From Enterovirga aerilata (GTDB lineage: Bacteria > Pseudomonadota > Alphaproteobacteria > Rhizobiales > Beijerinckiaceae): DNA of 64,000 bases. The stretch is from the NCBI RefSeq assembly GCF_013044135.1, contig NZ_JABEPP010000004.1, forward strand, positions 581,428-645,427, in the 5' to 3' direction. This document shows, piece by piece, positions 44,928 through 52,788 of this stretch. How positions within the stretch are numbered: the first letter of the stretch is position 1; every line of letters starts with the position of its first letter. The translations under genes were made by a program, and so were the position numbers. Under the pieces are notes generated by a model. The model made no database searches. It was not told the DNA's origin and was given only the letters and a program-made list of their open reading frames with translations.

Positions 44928-44952
44928 GGTAGATATCCCAGAGGGTATTACC
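44928..44952. promoter_or_regulatory. Imperfect inverted repeat upstream of GDP-mannose 3,5-epimerase gene
   Basis: GGTAGATATCCC (44928-44939) and GGGTATTACC (44943-44952) are nearly complementary arms separated by AGA. The patch is more AT-rich than its surroundings and lies in the 205-base gap before the epimerase gene, about 70 bases from its start. It may be an operator; by-eye evidence only. Confidence 0.3.
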
Positions 44953-45020
44953 CCGTTTGCTCGATTTGATCCGAGTTATTTCCTTTGAACAATGGCGTCA
45001 TGAAGAACATGGAGAATGAT

Positions 45021-46013
45021 ATGTCGCGCAAATCGGCTCTGGTGACTGGTGCAGCCGGCTTCATCGGCCATCATCTGGTGAAATACCTCGTGAGGAAGGG
45101 CTATGACGTGCGCGGGGCGGACATCAAGCCCCCGGCATTCGAGGCCTCCCCCGCAAGCGATTTCGCCATTTGCGACCTGCGCGACTTCGACAACTGCCGG
45201 GCCGTGACCGCCGATGTCGAGGAGATCTACCATCTGGCGGCGGATATGGGCGGCATCGGCTACATCAGCGGCTCGCACGCGACGATCGCGATCAACAACA
45301 CCCTGATCAACGCGCACATGATCCAGGCGGCCAAGAAGAACAATGCGAAACGGTTCCTGTTTTCGTCCTCGGCCTGCATCTACCCGCTCTATCTCCAGAC
45401 GAAGCCCGACGTGACCCCGTTGCGCGAGGAGGATGCGTGGCCGGCCCAGCCGGAAGAAGGGTACGGCCTCGAGAAGCTCTTCATGGAGAAGCTCTGCCAG
45501 TACTTCCACGAGGATTACGGCATGGAGACGCGATCGGTTCGCTTCCACAACGTGTACGGGCCGCTTGGGACCTATGACGGCGGTCGCGAGAAGGCTCCGG
45601 CCGCCATCTGCCGCAAGATCGCCCTCGCGCAGGACGGCGACACGATCGAGATCTGGGGCGACGGCCAGCAGACGCGCTCGTTCATGTATGTCGACGACTG
45701 CGTGGAGGGAATCTTCCGCATCATGCAGTCCGACCACGCCGCACCGCTGAACCTGGGGACGGACGAACTCGTCACGGTCGACCAGCTCGTGGATACGGTT
45801 GCCGCGATCGCCGGAAAGCGCGTCGGGAAAGCGCACGATGTCTCGAAGCCGCAAGGCGTCCGGGGGCGGAACAGTGACAACACCAGGCTCCGGGAAGTGC
45901 TCGGCTGGGAGCCGACCATGATGGTGAGGGACGGCCTCGTCCCGACCTACGCCTGGATCGAGGCGCAGGTGCGGGCCGAGGCGCCGATGCCGCACGCGAT
46001 CGCGGCCGAATAG
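45021..46013 (+). CDS. gme: GDP-mannose 3,5-epimerase (GME-like)
   Basis: About 330 residues from ATG 45021 (GGAG six bases upstream; in-frame starts at 44985, 45000 and 45009 lack a better site). Distinctive GME features: VEEIYHLAADMGGIGYISGS, FLFSSSACIYPLYLQTKPDV, LREEDAWPAQPEEGYGLEKL with the catalytic Tyr-Lys pair, RFHNVYGPLGTYDGGREKAP and EIWGDGQQTRSFMYVDDCVE. These match plant GME closely, including the ADMGG and GGREKAPAA stretches. The enzyme converts GDP-D-mannose to GDP-L-galactose (or GDP-L-gulose). In bacteria it is uncommon, and here it sits in an EPS locus with manC, so an L-galactose-containing polymer is likely. Confidence 0.9.
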   Translation: MSRKSALVTGAAGFIGHHLVKYLVRKGYDVRGADIKPPAFEASPASDFAICDLRDFDNCRAVTADVEEIYHLAADMGGIGYISGSHATIAINNTLINAHMIQAAKKNNAKRFLFSSSACIYPLYLQTKPDVTPLREEDAWPAQPEEGYGLEKLFMEKLCQYFHEDYGMETRSVRFHNVYGPLGTYDGGREKAPAAICRKIALAQDGDTIEIWGDGQQTRSFMYVDDCVEGIFRIMQSDHAAPLNLGTDELVTVDQLVDTVAAIAGKRVGKAHDVSKPQGVRGRNSDNTRLREVLGWEPTMMVRDGLVPTYAWIEAQVRAEAPMPHAIAAE

Positions 46014-46088
46014 CGCCCGGCACGGATCCGCACCCACCACCAACCCTTCCTCGGGGCTTTTCTTGCCCGGCTTCTCGATGGGTGAAGC

Positions 46089-47588
46089 ATGGACGCGATT
46101 CCGTCTCCGCTCGGCCTCTCCCATCCCGAGGTGGGACCGGCCGAGGCTGCCCGGGCTCTTCAGGGCAGTGGGCCGACGATATTCCGGTCGGCGCATCCGC
46201 CGGCTCTCGCGAGGCGGGCGGTCTGCCTGCTTGCGCTTTGCGCCGCCGATATCGGCGCCGTCTTCGCCGCGCAGGCTCTCGCCCAGCTAGCCGTGGCGGG
46301 TTTGGGGCTGCCACCCGTCGAGGCTCCGGCCTATCTGGCCGCGTTCAGCGTGTTCGCGTTTCTGGCGGTCGGCCTCTACGCCGAATGGGGTCTCGGCCCG
46401 GTCGAGCGTCTGCGGCTGCGGGCCATGGGCGCGTTCCTCTTCGGTCTCGGCGCGACGGCGGCTCTGAGCGCCGAGCGGCACATGTTCGATGTAGCCCTCG
46501 CGGCCCAGGTTCTTCTCTGGGGAGCGCTCGTCGTCCCACTCGGCTTCTATGCCGGCGAGGCTGTGCGGATGGTCCTGATCCGCCTGCGCTGCTGGGGTAC
46601 ACCGACCGCGCTGATCGGTACCGGGCCGGAGAGCTGCACTCTGGGCCGCGCCCTCCTCGCCCGGCCGGAATACGGGTTGGTGCCGGTGGGGTTCATCGAG
46701 ATCGCCCGCCAGGCCGACCCTGCTTCGGACTGCACCGATCTTCCGCTTCCGCTCATCGGCCGCGAGCAGGACGTCGAGCGGCTGAGCCGCGACATCGACG
46801 TGGTCCTGATCGCAGGGACCGAGACGTCCTCGTCGCGCGAGCTCCTCCGGCTTCCGTTCCGGCACGTGGTCCTGGCGCGCGCCGCGATGGATGGCCCGAG
46901 CTCCTGCCTGCGCCTACGTGCGCTCTGCGACGGCTTCGGCTTCGATCTGCCGCGTGGCATCTTCCGCAGGCGCAATCTCTTCATCAAGCGCTGCCTCGAC
47001 CGCTCCCTGGCGATCCCGCTCCTGCTCGTCCTGGCACCCCTGATGGGGGTCGTCGCCCTCGCGATCCGGATCGTCTCACCGGGTCCCGTCTTCTTCCGCC
47101 ACGGCCGCGTCGGTATGGACGGCCGCCCCATCGAGGTCCTGAAGTTCCGGACCATGCATGTCGACGCGGAGGCGCGCCTGCAGGAGCATCTGGCGCGCGA
47201 TCCGGACGCGCGCCGGCAATGGGAGACCTTCTTCAAGCTCACGGACGATCCCCGTATCATCCCCGGAATCGGGCGGATCCTGCGCCGGTTCAGCCTCGAC
47301 GAGCTGCCGCAGCTCATCAACGTGCTCCGCGGCGAGATCAGCCTCGTCGGCCCGCGCCCCTTCCCCGCCTACCACCTCCAGGGGTTCGACGAGGAGTTCC
47401 GGCGGCTGCGGGCGAGCGTTCCGCCGGGGCTGACCGGCTTCTGGCAGATCTCGGCCCGCAGCGAGGGGGACCTCGCGACGCAGAAGGCGCAGGACAGCTT
47501 CTACATCCAGAACTGGTCCGTCTGGCTGGACCTCTACATCCTGCTGCGGACCCCGCTCGCGGTCGTGGCGGCCCGTGGGGCATGCTGA
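46089..47588 (+). CDS. Polyprenyl-phosphate sugar-1-phosphate transferase (WbaP/ExoY-type, initiating)
   Basis: 499 residues. Four hydrophobic helices in the N-terminal half (CLLALCAADIGAVFAAQALA, AAFSVFAFLAVGLYAEWGLG), then a CoA-binding-like domain (TALIGTGPESCTLGRALLAR). The catalytic bacterial transferase domain occupies ~295-499: KRCLDRSLAIPLLLVLAPLM, GPVFFRHGRVGMDGRPIEVL, KFRTMHVDAEA, RRFSLDELPQLINVLRGEIS, LVGPRPFPAYHL and GLTGFWQISARS. This enzyme starts each repeat unit by moving a sugar-1-phosphate (often galactose or glucose) from its UDP form to undecaprenyl phosphate. It follows the gme gene by 75 bases. Confidence 0.94.
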   Translation: MDAIPSPLGLSHPEVGPAEAARALQGSGPTIFRSAHPPALARRAVCLLALCAADIGAVFAAQALAQLAVAGLGLPPVEAPAYLAAFSVFAFLAVGLYAEWGLGPVERLRLRAMGAFLFGLGATAALSAERHMFDVALAAQVLLWGALVVPLGFYAGEAVRMVLIRLRCWGTPTALIGTGPESCTLGRALLARPEYGLVPVGFIEIARQADPASDCTDLPLPLIGREQDVERLSRDIDVVLIAGTETSSSRELLRLPFRHVVLARAAMDGPSSCLRLRALCDGFGFDLPRGIFRRRNLFIKRCLDRSLAIPLLLVLAPLMGVVALAIRIVSPGPVFFRHGRVGMDGRPIEVLKFRTMHVDAEARLQEHLARDPDARRQWETFFKLTDDPRIIPGIGRILRRFSLDELPQLINVLRGEISLVGPRPFPAYHLQGFDEEFRRLRASVPPGLTGFWQISARSEGDLATQKAQDSFYIQNWSVWLDLYILLRTPLAVVAARGAC

Positions 47589-47779
47589 GCGCGCGCCTCG
47601 GGGCGGCGCCGTCGAGCGGAACATGGCAGTCCGGCCGGTACCGGATCGCGGCCGGGCCGCCCTCGCCCGGAGGTAGTCCGACGGAGTGAGTCGCTCCTCC
47701 GCGCGCACAGGTGGATTGTCGGGCCCGTGCCGGGATCGCCCGGCGCGGCTCGACCCGCCTCCGGAGAGGGGCAGACGCC

Positions 47780-48046
47780 GTGAGCAGCGCAGGCGCCAGG
47801 CTCGCCCGATCCCGCCTGATCGCGCATTTCGAGATGGAGGCGCGCGAGCTCGACCGCCGCGCCGACCGGCTGCGCCGTTCGCTTCCGGGCCTGAGCGATG
47901 CAGGGCGGCATGCGGAAGTCCTCGCAGCCATCGCGCAACTCGCGGCCCTGGCGCAGATCAACCGCTGCAAGGCAGAGCGGCTGCGCGCGCTCGGCCAGGC
48001 TGGCGACGGGCCGTCTGACCCCGATCCCGCGGCAGATCCGGATTAG
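47780..48046 (+). CDS. Small hypothetical protein, helical
   Basis: About 88 residues from GTG 47780, with a ggagagggg site upstream. It is almost entirely helical and charged: FEMEARELDRRADRLRRSLP, then HAEVLAAIAQLAALAQINRC, KAERLRALGQAG. No motif is recognised. It lies on the same strand after the initiating transferase gene, so it could be a small accessory of the EPS unit. The frame extends upstream without protein-like sequence. Coding status is probable rather than certain. Confidence 0.5.
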   Translation: MSSAGARLARSRLIAHFEMEARELDRRADRLRRSLPGLSDAGRHAEVLAAIAQLAALAQINRCKAERLRALGQAGDGPSDPDPAADPD

Positions 48047-48220
48047 GCGCGCACGCTCTGTCCGATACCGTGGGGCCCTCAGCCGGGAGCGGGGGCCGGC
48101 CTGCGCCCGCCGCTGTTGCTGGCCTGCCGGCCGGAAGCTAGATCCAGGACGGCGCTCCCGTTCCACGGAGTGCTCCTTCGCCCTCCGCCCATAACCCGCA
48201 CCATTCAAGCCGAGACTGTC

Positions 48221-49735
48221 ATGGCTGAATTCCCGTCCGGGCCGCCGGTGGCGCGCCCTTCGGCGGAGCCGCGCTCCCGGGCCGGTGAGGCTGACGGGCT
48301 CGCCGTGCTGGAGCAGCGGGTGCGGCACGATCTCGCCGCCCTGAACCTCCCGCCTGCGAACTGGCCGGCCAGCACCTGGGGCGAGGACGGATCGGAGGTG
48401 CTGGACGTGCTCGTCGTCGGCGCCGGGATGCTCGGCATCGCGGCCGCCTCGGCCCTGATCTGCAAGGGCATCCGCAACGTCCAGATGATCGACCGCGCAT
48501 CGCGAGGGCGTGAGGGACCCTGGACGACCTATGCCCGGATGGAGACGCTGCGCTCGCCTAAGCACCTGACAGGGCCAGCGCTCGGCATCCCGTCGCTTAC
48601 CTTCCGGGCCTGGTACGAGGCGCGCGAGGGCAGTGCCGGCTGGGATGCCCTGTACAAGATCCCGAACGCCGCCTGGGCGGAGTATCTCGGCTGGCTCTCC
48701 GAGGTGCTCGCGCTGCCGGTCACGAGCGAGACCGAACTCACGGGCGTCGAGCCTTCGGGCAGTCTCCTCCAGGTCTCGCTGCGCGGTCCGGCCGGCCCGC
48801 ATCGGCGGCTCGTGCGTCACCTCGTCCTCGCGACGGGAAGGGGCGGCACGGGCGGCGGCTTCATCCCGGATTTCGTGGATCCCGCCCTGTTTCCGGATCT
48901 CGCCGCGCATACGGTCGATCCGATCGATTTCGGGGCGCTGCGCGGAAGGCGGGTGGCGGTCCTGGGCGGCGGCGCCTCGGCCTGGGACAACGCCGCTACC
49001 GCGCTCGAGGCCGGGGCGGCCTCCGCCGAGATGTATGTCCGGCGCACCGTGCTGCCGCAGGTCAACAAGAGCCGGGGCACGGCCAATCCGGGCTGGTATT
49101 ACGGCTGGGAAGCGCTCACCGATGCGGAGAAATGGGCCTTCAGCGTCTACCTGGAGGACCTGCAGGCGCCGCCCCCGCACGAGACCGTCCACCGCACCAT
49201 CCGGCACCCGCAGTTTCGCCTCCACCTGGGCGCACCCATCACGGCCGCCGCGCGCGAGGGAGGTGAGGTCCGGCTGAGAGTCGGGGGCCGCGACGCGGAG
49301 GAGCGGGCGGATTTCCTGATCGTCGGCACGGGTTTCAAGGTCGATCTCTCGGCCGCGCCGGAACTCCGTGCGGTAGCGGCGGAGGCCGCCACCTGGGGCG
49401 ACCGTTACAGGCCCCCGGAGGCGCTCGTACGGCCGGCCCTCGCCCGCTATCCCTATCTCGGCCCGGCCTTCGAGCTGACAGAGCGCGTGTCCGGCGCCTG
49501 CCCGGCCCTGTCGCGCATCCACCTCTTCAACTATTCCGCCCATCTCAGCCACCGGCAGCTCTCCGGCGACATCCCGGGCGTGGATGTCGGGGCCGAGAAG
49601 CTCGCCGTCGGCGTGGCGCAAGCGCTCTTCCGCGAGGATCTGGACCATCTCCGGGCCGAGCTCGAAGCCTTCGCGGAGCCCGAGCTGGAGAGCACGCCCT
49701 TCTTCGCCCTGCCCCAGGCCCCGAGGGCGGGGTAG
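48221..49735 (+). CDS. FAD/NAD(P)-binding oxidoreductase (flavin-containing monooxygenase-like)
   Basis: 504 residues from ATG 48221. FAD site LDVLVVGAGMLGIAAASALI (GxGxxG) near residue 62; later RLVRHLVLATGRGGTGGGFI with an ATG-type strand, and the NADPH-binding GRRVAVLGGGASAWDNAATA near 245. The end has FLIVGTGFKVDLSAAPEL, the FMO ATGY-like strand, and HLFNYSAHLSHRQLSGDIPG. Substrate unknown; relatives hydroxylate N or S atoms or oxidise amino acids. It lies downstream of the EPS genes with its own gap and converges with the MBL gene, so a link to EPS is not implied. Confidence 0.82.
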   Translation: MAEFPSGPPVARPSAEPRSRAGEADGLAVLEQRVRHDLAALNLPPANWPASTWGEDGSEVLDVLVVGAGMLGIAAASALICKGIRNVQMIDRASRGREGPWTTYARMETLRSPKHLTGPALGIPSLTFRAWYEAREGSAGWDALYKIPNAAWAEYLGWLSEVLALPVTSETELTGVEPSGSLLQVSLRGPAGPHRRLVRHLVLATGRGGTGGGFIPDFVDPALFPDLAAHTVDPIDFGALRGRRVAVLGGGASAWDNAATALEAGAASAEMYVRRTVLPQVNKSRGTANPGWYYGWEALTDAEKWAFSVYLEDLQAPPPHETVHRTIRHPQFRLHLGAPITAAAREGGEVRLRVGGRDAEERADFLIVGTGFKVDLSAAPELRAVAAEAATWGDRYRPPEALVRPALARYPYLGPAFELTERVSGACPALSRIHLFNYSAHLSHRQLSGDIPGVDVGAEKLAVGVAQALFREDLDHLRAELEAFAEPELESTPFFALPQAPRAG

Positions 49736-49921
49736 GGCTGCGCAAGGGGTCGGCCGCCACGATCGAGGTTCTCCCGTGGCGATCGGAGGGGGCGGGCGCC
49801 TTCCCGGTCTGCCATTCCGATAGCGATACCCACGCCCAGCCGAGCTCGGCTCGCCGACTTCTCCGCCCCCCTTGACCTGGCGCAGGCTGAAGGCCGGCGC
49901 AGATACGCCTGAGCCAGCGTG

Positions 49922-50875
49922 TCAGCTCTCGTTCATCGCTGCCCAGACCTCGCGATCGCGCTCGGCGGTCCAGATCACCGGATCGTCGATGCCGGACGCC
50001 TCGTCATAGGCGCGCGCCACGTTGAAGGGCTGGCAATGCTCGTAGATCGCGTAGGACGAGAATTTCGGGTCCATGACCTCGCGCGCAGCCGCGAAGGTCT
50101 CCTTGAGGCTCCTCCCGCGCGCGACGGACATCTCCGCAACCCCGTAGAGGGTCGTCACGAAATCGCGCGTGAGGGCGATGGCTTCCGCGACGGTGCGATG
50201 CCCGAGAAGCGCGTCGCCGCGGCCGGGCACGACCGCCGTCGGGTTGAAGTCGCGTATCGCATCGAGCGTACGCGGCCATTGCCGAAGCTTCGCATCGCCG
50301 CAATAGCAGGCCGAGTGGTACTCGACGAGGTCGCCGGTGAACATCACGCCGGCATCCGGCACCCAGGCCACGATGTCGCCCGAGGTGTGCCCCGCGCCGA
50401 GCTGCATGAGCTGCACCTCGCGCTTGCCGAGATAGATCGACATCCGCCCGGAGAAGCTGAGACTGGGCCAGGTCAGCCCGGGGATGCTCTCGGCATCACG
50501 GAAGAGGCGGGGGAATCGGCCGTATTCCGAATCCCAGTCCTCCTGGCCGCGCTCCGCTATGAGGCGATAGGTTTCCGCCGAGGCCACGATGCCTTGTGCG
50601 CCATAGGCGGAGGCGCCGAGCACCCGGACCGCATGGTAGTGCGAGAGCACGACATAGCGGATCGGCTTGTCCGTTACGCTCCGCACCCGTTCGACCACGC
50701 CTCGCGCCATGGCAGGCGTCGCCTGGGCATCGAAGACGATGCAGCCGTCGTCGCCCACGATCACCCCCGAATTGGGATCGCCCTCCGCCGTGAACGCGTA
50801 CAGGTCGCGCCCGATCTCGGCGAACGTGACCTTCTTGTCCGAAAGGTCGGATGTCGAGGCGAAGGCCTTGGACAT
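49922..50875 (-). CDS. MBL-fold metallo-hydrolase with altered metal motif
   Basis: 317 residues from ATG 50875. The fold is clear: NSGVIVGDDGCIVFDAQATP, YVVLSHYHAVRVLGASAYGA, MQLGAGHTSGDIVAWVPDAG and VMFTGDLVEYHSACYCGD. The canonical HxHxDH is HYHAVR here, so the Asp and third His are replaced, while the later His (GAGHTSGD) and Asp (TGD) are kept. Only one full metal site could form. This variant occurs in a known subgroup as I recall it; the substrate is unknown. Adjacent divergent gene at 51010 is a small hypothetical. Confidence 0.85.
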   Translation of the reverse strand: MSKAFASTSDLSDKKVTFAEIGRDLYAFTAEGDPNSGVIVGDDGCIVFDAQATPAMARGVVERVRSVTDKPIRYVVLSHYHAVRVLGASAYGAQGIVASAETYRLIAERGQEDWDSEYGRFPRLFRDAESIPGLTWPSLSFSGRMSIYLGKREVQLMQLGAGHTSGDIVAWVPDAGVMFTGDLVEYHSACYCGDAKLRQWPRTLDAIRDFNPTAVVPGRGDALLGHRTVAEAIALTRDFVTTLYGVAEMSVARGRSLKETFAAAREVMDPKFSSYAIYEHCQPFNVARAYDEASGIDDPVIWTAERDREVWAAMNES

Positions 50876-51009
50876 GGACGATGATCCTCCCGCGCCGGTC
50901 TGGACGGCTCGATCGTGGCTTAGCCGCTGGACCGGGGAGGTCAACTGCCGGGCTTGGCAGGTGGCCCGGTGCTGCGCGATGCTGCGGACCCTCTGCGGCG
51001 AGTGGCAGC

Positions 51010-51279
51010 ATGACCCAGGACGATGAGGATGGCGGCTCCGAGGGACCTGAGCCGATCGAGATTGCGCTTCCGGGCGAGGGACCCTTTCAGCTGCCGCTTT
51101 GCACCGACCTCGCGGCCGTCGCGATCGGCGAGACCCTGGCCGTCCTGCAATTCGAGACAATGGAGGGGCAGCGGGTCGACATCCCGATCCCCATCGGGAT
51201 GCTGCTGGAGATCAAGGAGGCTGCCGAGGAGGCGCTTCGGGCCGCCATGGCGGACCGGGACGGCTCCATGGTCCAATGA
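51010..51279 (+). CDS. Small hypothetical acidic protein
   Basis: 89 residues from ATG 51010. An acidic N-terminus (TQDDEDGGSEGPEPIEIAL) is followed by beta-like segments (LPLCTDLAAVAIGETLAVLQ), then FETMEGQRVDIPIPIGMLLE and the helix IKEAAEEALRAAMADRDG. No family is recognised. It is divergent from the MBL-fold gene with a 134-base gap and stands alone. Codon pattern and frame length make it a credible gene. Confidence 0.55.
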   Translation: MTQDDEDGGSEGPEPIEIALPGEGPFQLPLCTDLAAVAIGETLAVLQFETMEGQRVDIPIPIGMLLEIKEAAEEALRAAMADRDGSMVQ

Positions 51280-51703
51280 GCCGAACACCGGACAGCTCCT
51301 CGCGGGCTTCACCAGCAGATGCCGACGGGCGGGGAAGTGCCGGATGCGCGGGATGCCGGCGCAGCGTCTCAGCCGATCGATGGAGCGTCACGGACGGGTC
51401 TTCTCGGGACCGGCTCGAGAAGACACGGAACGGCTGATCAGGTTCCCGGCGCGGTGCCGGCTATCGAACGGGGCGGAAGCGAGACGTTACGGCAACAACC
51501 CCGCCCGGCGTGAGGCCGGGCGGGGCAGTCCGCCGCATCACTGACGGAGGGCGCGATACGCGCCTCGCCCGGCATGGACGTCGGCTGGTTAGCCGTTGGT
51601 TAATTCCGCACTCCGTGTCCTTGATTGCACGGAGGTCGGGACGCGGCGGGCTCGGGTGTCGCCGCGGCGCGGGACTGCAAGGCGCGAGCCGGATCCGACG
51701 GCG
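51280..51703. other. Intergenic region with strong hairpin
   Basis: 424 bases without a convincing gene, lying between the small ORF at 51010 and the convergent nucleotide-sugar epimerase gene. Its one notable structure is the hairpin at 51499-51525, annotated separately. Short ORFs here are poor in protein character. Confidence 0.5.
51499..51525. terminator. Strong GC hairpin, probable bidirectional terminator
   Basis: Arms CCCCGCCCGGC (51499-51509) and GCCGGGCGGGG (51515-51525) pair perfectly over eleven bases around a GTGAG loop. It lies between convergent genes, where transcripts from both sides should stop. No U-tract follows on either strand, so Rho or a pausing role may be involved. 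Confidence 0.6.
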
Positions 51704-52753
51704 CTAATCCGGGACGGGGTCGCTGCCGGAGGCGCGGATATGGCCGGGTTCATGGTAGCTCCGGTACCAGGCGACGAAGCTGGCAATCCCCTGCTCGAGC
51801 GAGGTCGGACTGACCCGGCCGTAGAGCGCCGCGAAGGACGATGCATCGGACGAGGTCGAGACGACGTCGCCTGGAGGCAGGGCAGTCGTCAGGCGGACGG
51901 CCCGGCGGCCGAGCTCGGATTCGATCAGGGCCACGACGCGGTTCAGGTCGCTCGGCCGGTCGCCTCCGATATTGAGGAGCCGAATGGGCGCCACCGGGCT
52001 GCCGTCGGGGCCGCGCATCTCCTGGCGCGCCGGCGCGGGCGGCGAGCCGGCAAGCACCCGGATCACTGCTTCGACGGCATCGTCGACATAGGTGAAGTCG
52101 CGCCTCACCTCGCCGCCCGCGGCCACCTCGATCGGCTCGCCCCGGGCGATCCTGTCCGTGAAACGATAGATCGCCATGTCGGGCCGGCCCCACGGGCCGT
52201 AGACCGTGAAGAAGCGCAGGCCGGTGCAGGGCAGCCCGAACAGGTGGGCGTAGGCATGCGCCATCAGTTCGTTCGAGCGCTTCGTCGCCGCGTAGAGGCT
52301 GATCGGCTGGTCGACCGGGTCGGCTTCCGAGAACGGCAGCTTCGTGTTTGCGCCGTAGACCGAGCTCGATGAGGCGTAGACGAGATGCTCGGTTCTCGTG
52401 TGCCGGCAGCCTTCCAGGATGTTGACGAAGGCCGTCAGGTTCGCTGAGGCATAGGCCTCCGGGTTGGTCAGCGCATAGCGGACGCCCGGCTGCGCGGCGA
52501 GATGCAGAGCCGTCCGGAAACCGTGCCGGTCAAAGAGCTGGCGGGTCGCGAGCGCATCGGCCAGATCGAAACGAAGGCCCGTGAAGCCGGGGAATTCCGA
52601 AAGCCGTGCGAAGCGCGCCTCTTTCAGTCGCGGATCGTAATAGGAGGAGAAGGAGTCGACCCCCACGACCGTCCGCCCTTCCGCGAGCAGGCGCCTAGCC
52701 ACGTGGAAGCCGATGAAGCCCGCCGCCCCGGTGACGAGGATGGGCGTCGCCAT
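51704..52753 (-). CDS. lpsL: UDP-glucuronate 4-epimerase (LpsL-like)
   Basis: 349 residues from ATG 52753. Extended SDR motifs are PILVTGAAGFIGFHVARRLL, DSFSSYYDPRLKEARFARL, ALHLAAQPGVRYALTNPEAY, YASSSSVYGANTKLPFSEAD, YxxxK in SLYAATKRSNELMAHAYAHL, and LRFFTVYGPWGRPDMAIYRF. The FTVYGPWGRPDMA stretch marks the UDP-glucuronate 4-epimerase group, which makes UDP-galacturonate. It lies 35 bases after the ugd gene on the same strand, giving a two-gene UDP-uronate unit that feeds EPS or LPS synthesis. Confidence 0.92.
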   Translation of the reverse strand: MATPILVTGAAGFIGFHVARRLLAEGRTVVGVDSFSSYYDPRLKEARFARLSEFPGFTGLRFDLADALATRQLFDRHGFRTALHLAAQPGVRYALTNPEAYASANLTAFVNILEGCRHTRTEHLVYASSSSVYGANTKLPFSEADPVDQPISLYAATKRSNELMAHAYAHLFGLPCTGLRFFTVYGPWGRPDMAIYRFTDRIARGEPIEVAAGGEVRRDFTYVDDAVEAVIRVLAGSPPAPARQEMRGPDGSPVAPIRLLNIGGDRPSDLNRVVALIESELGRRAVRLTTALPPGDVVSTSSDASSFAALYGRVSPTSLEQGIASFVAWYRSYHEPGHIRASGSDPVPD

Positions 52754-52788
52754 CTCAGGATGCGGGACGAGCTGCCGGCCGGCGCCGC

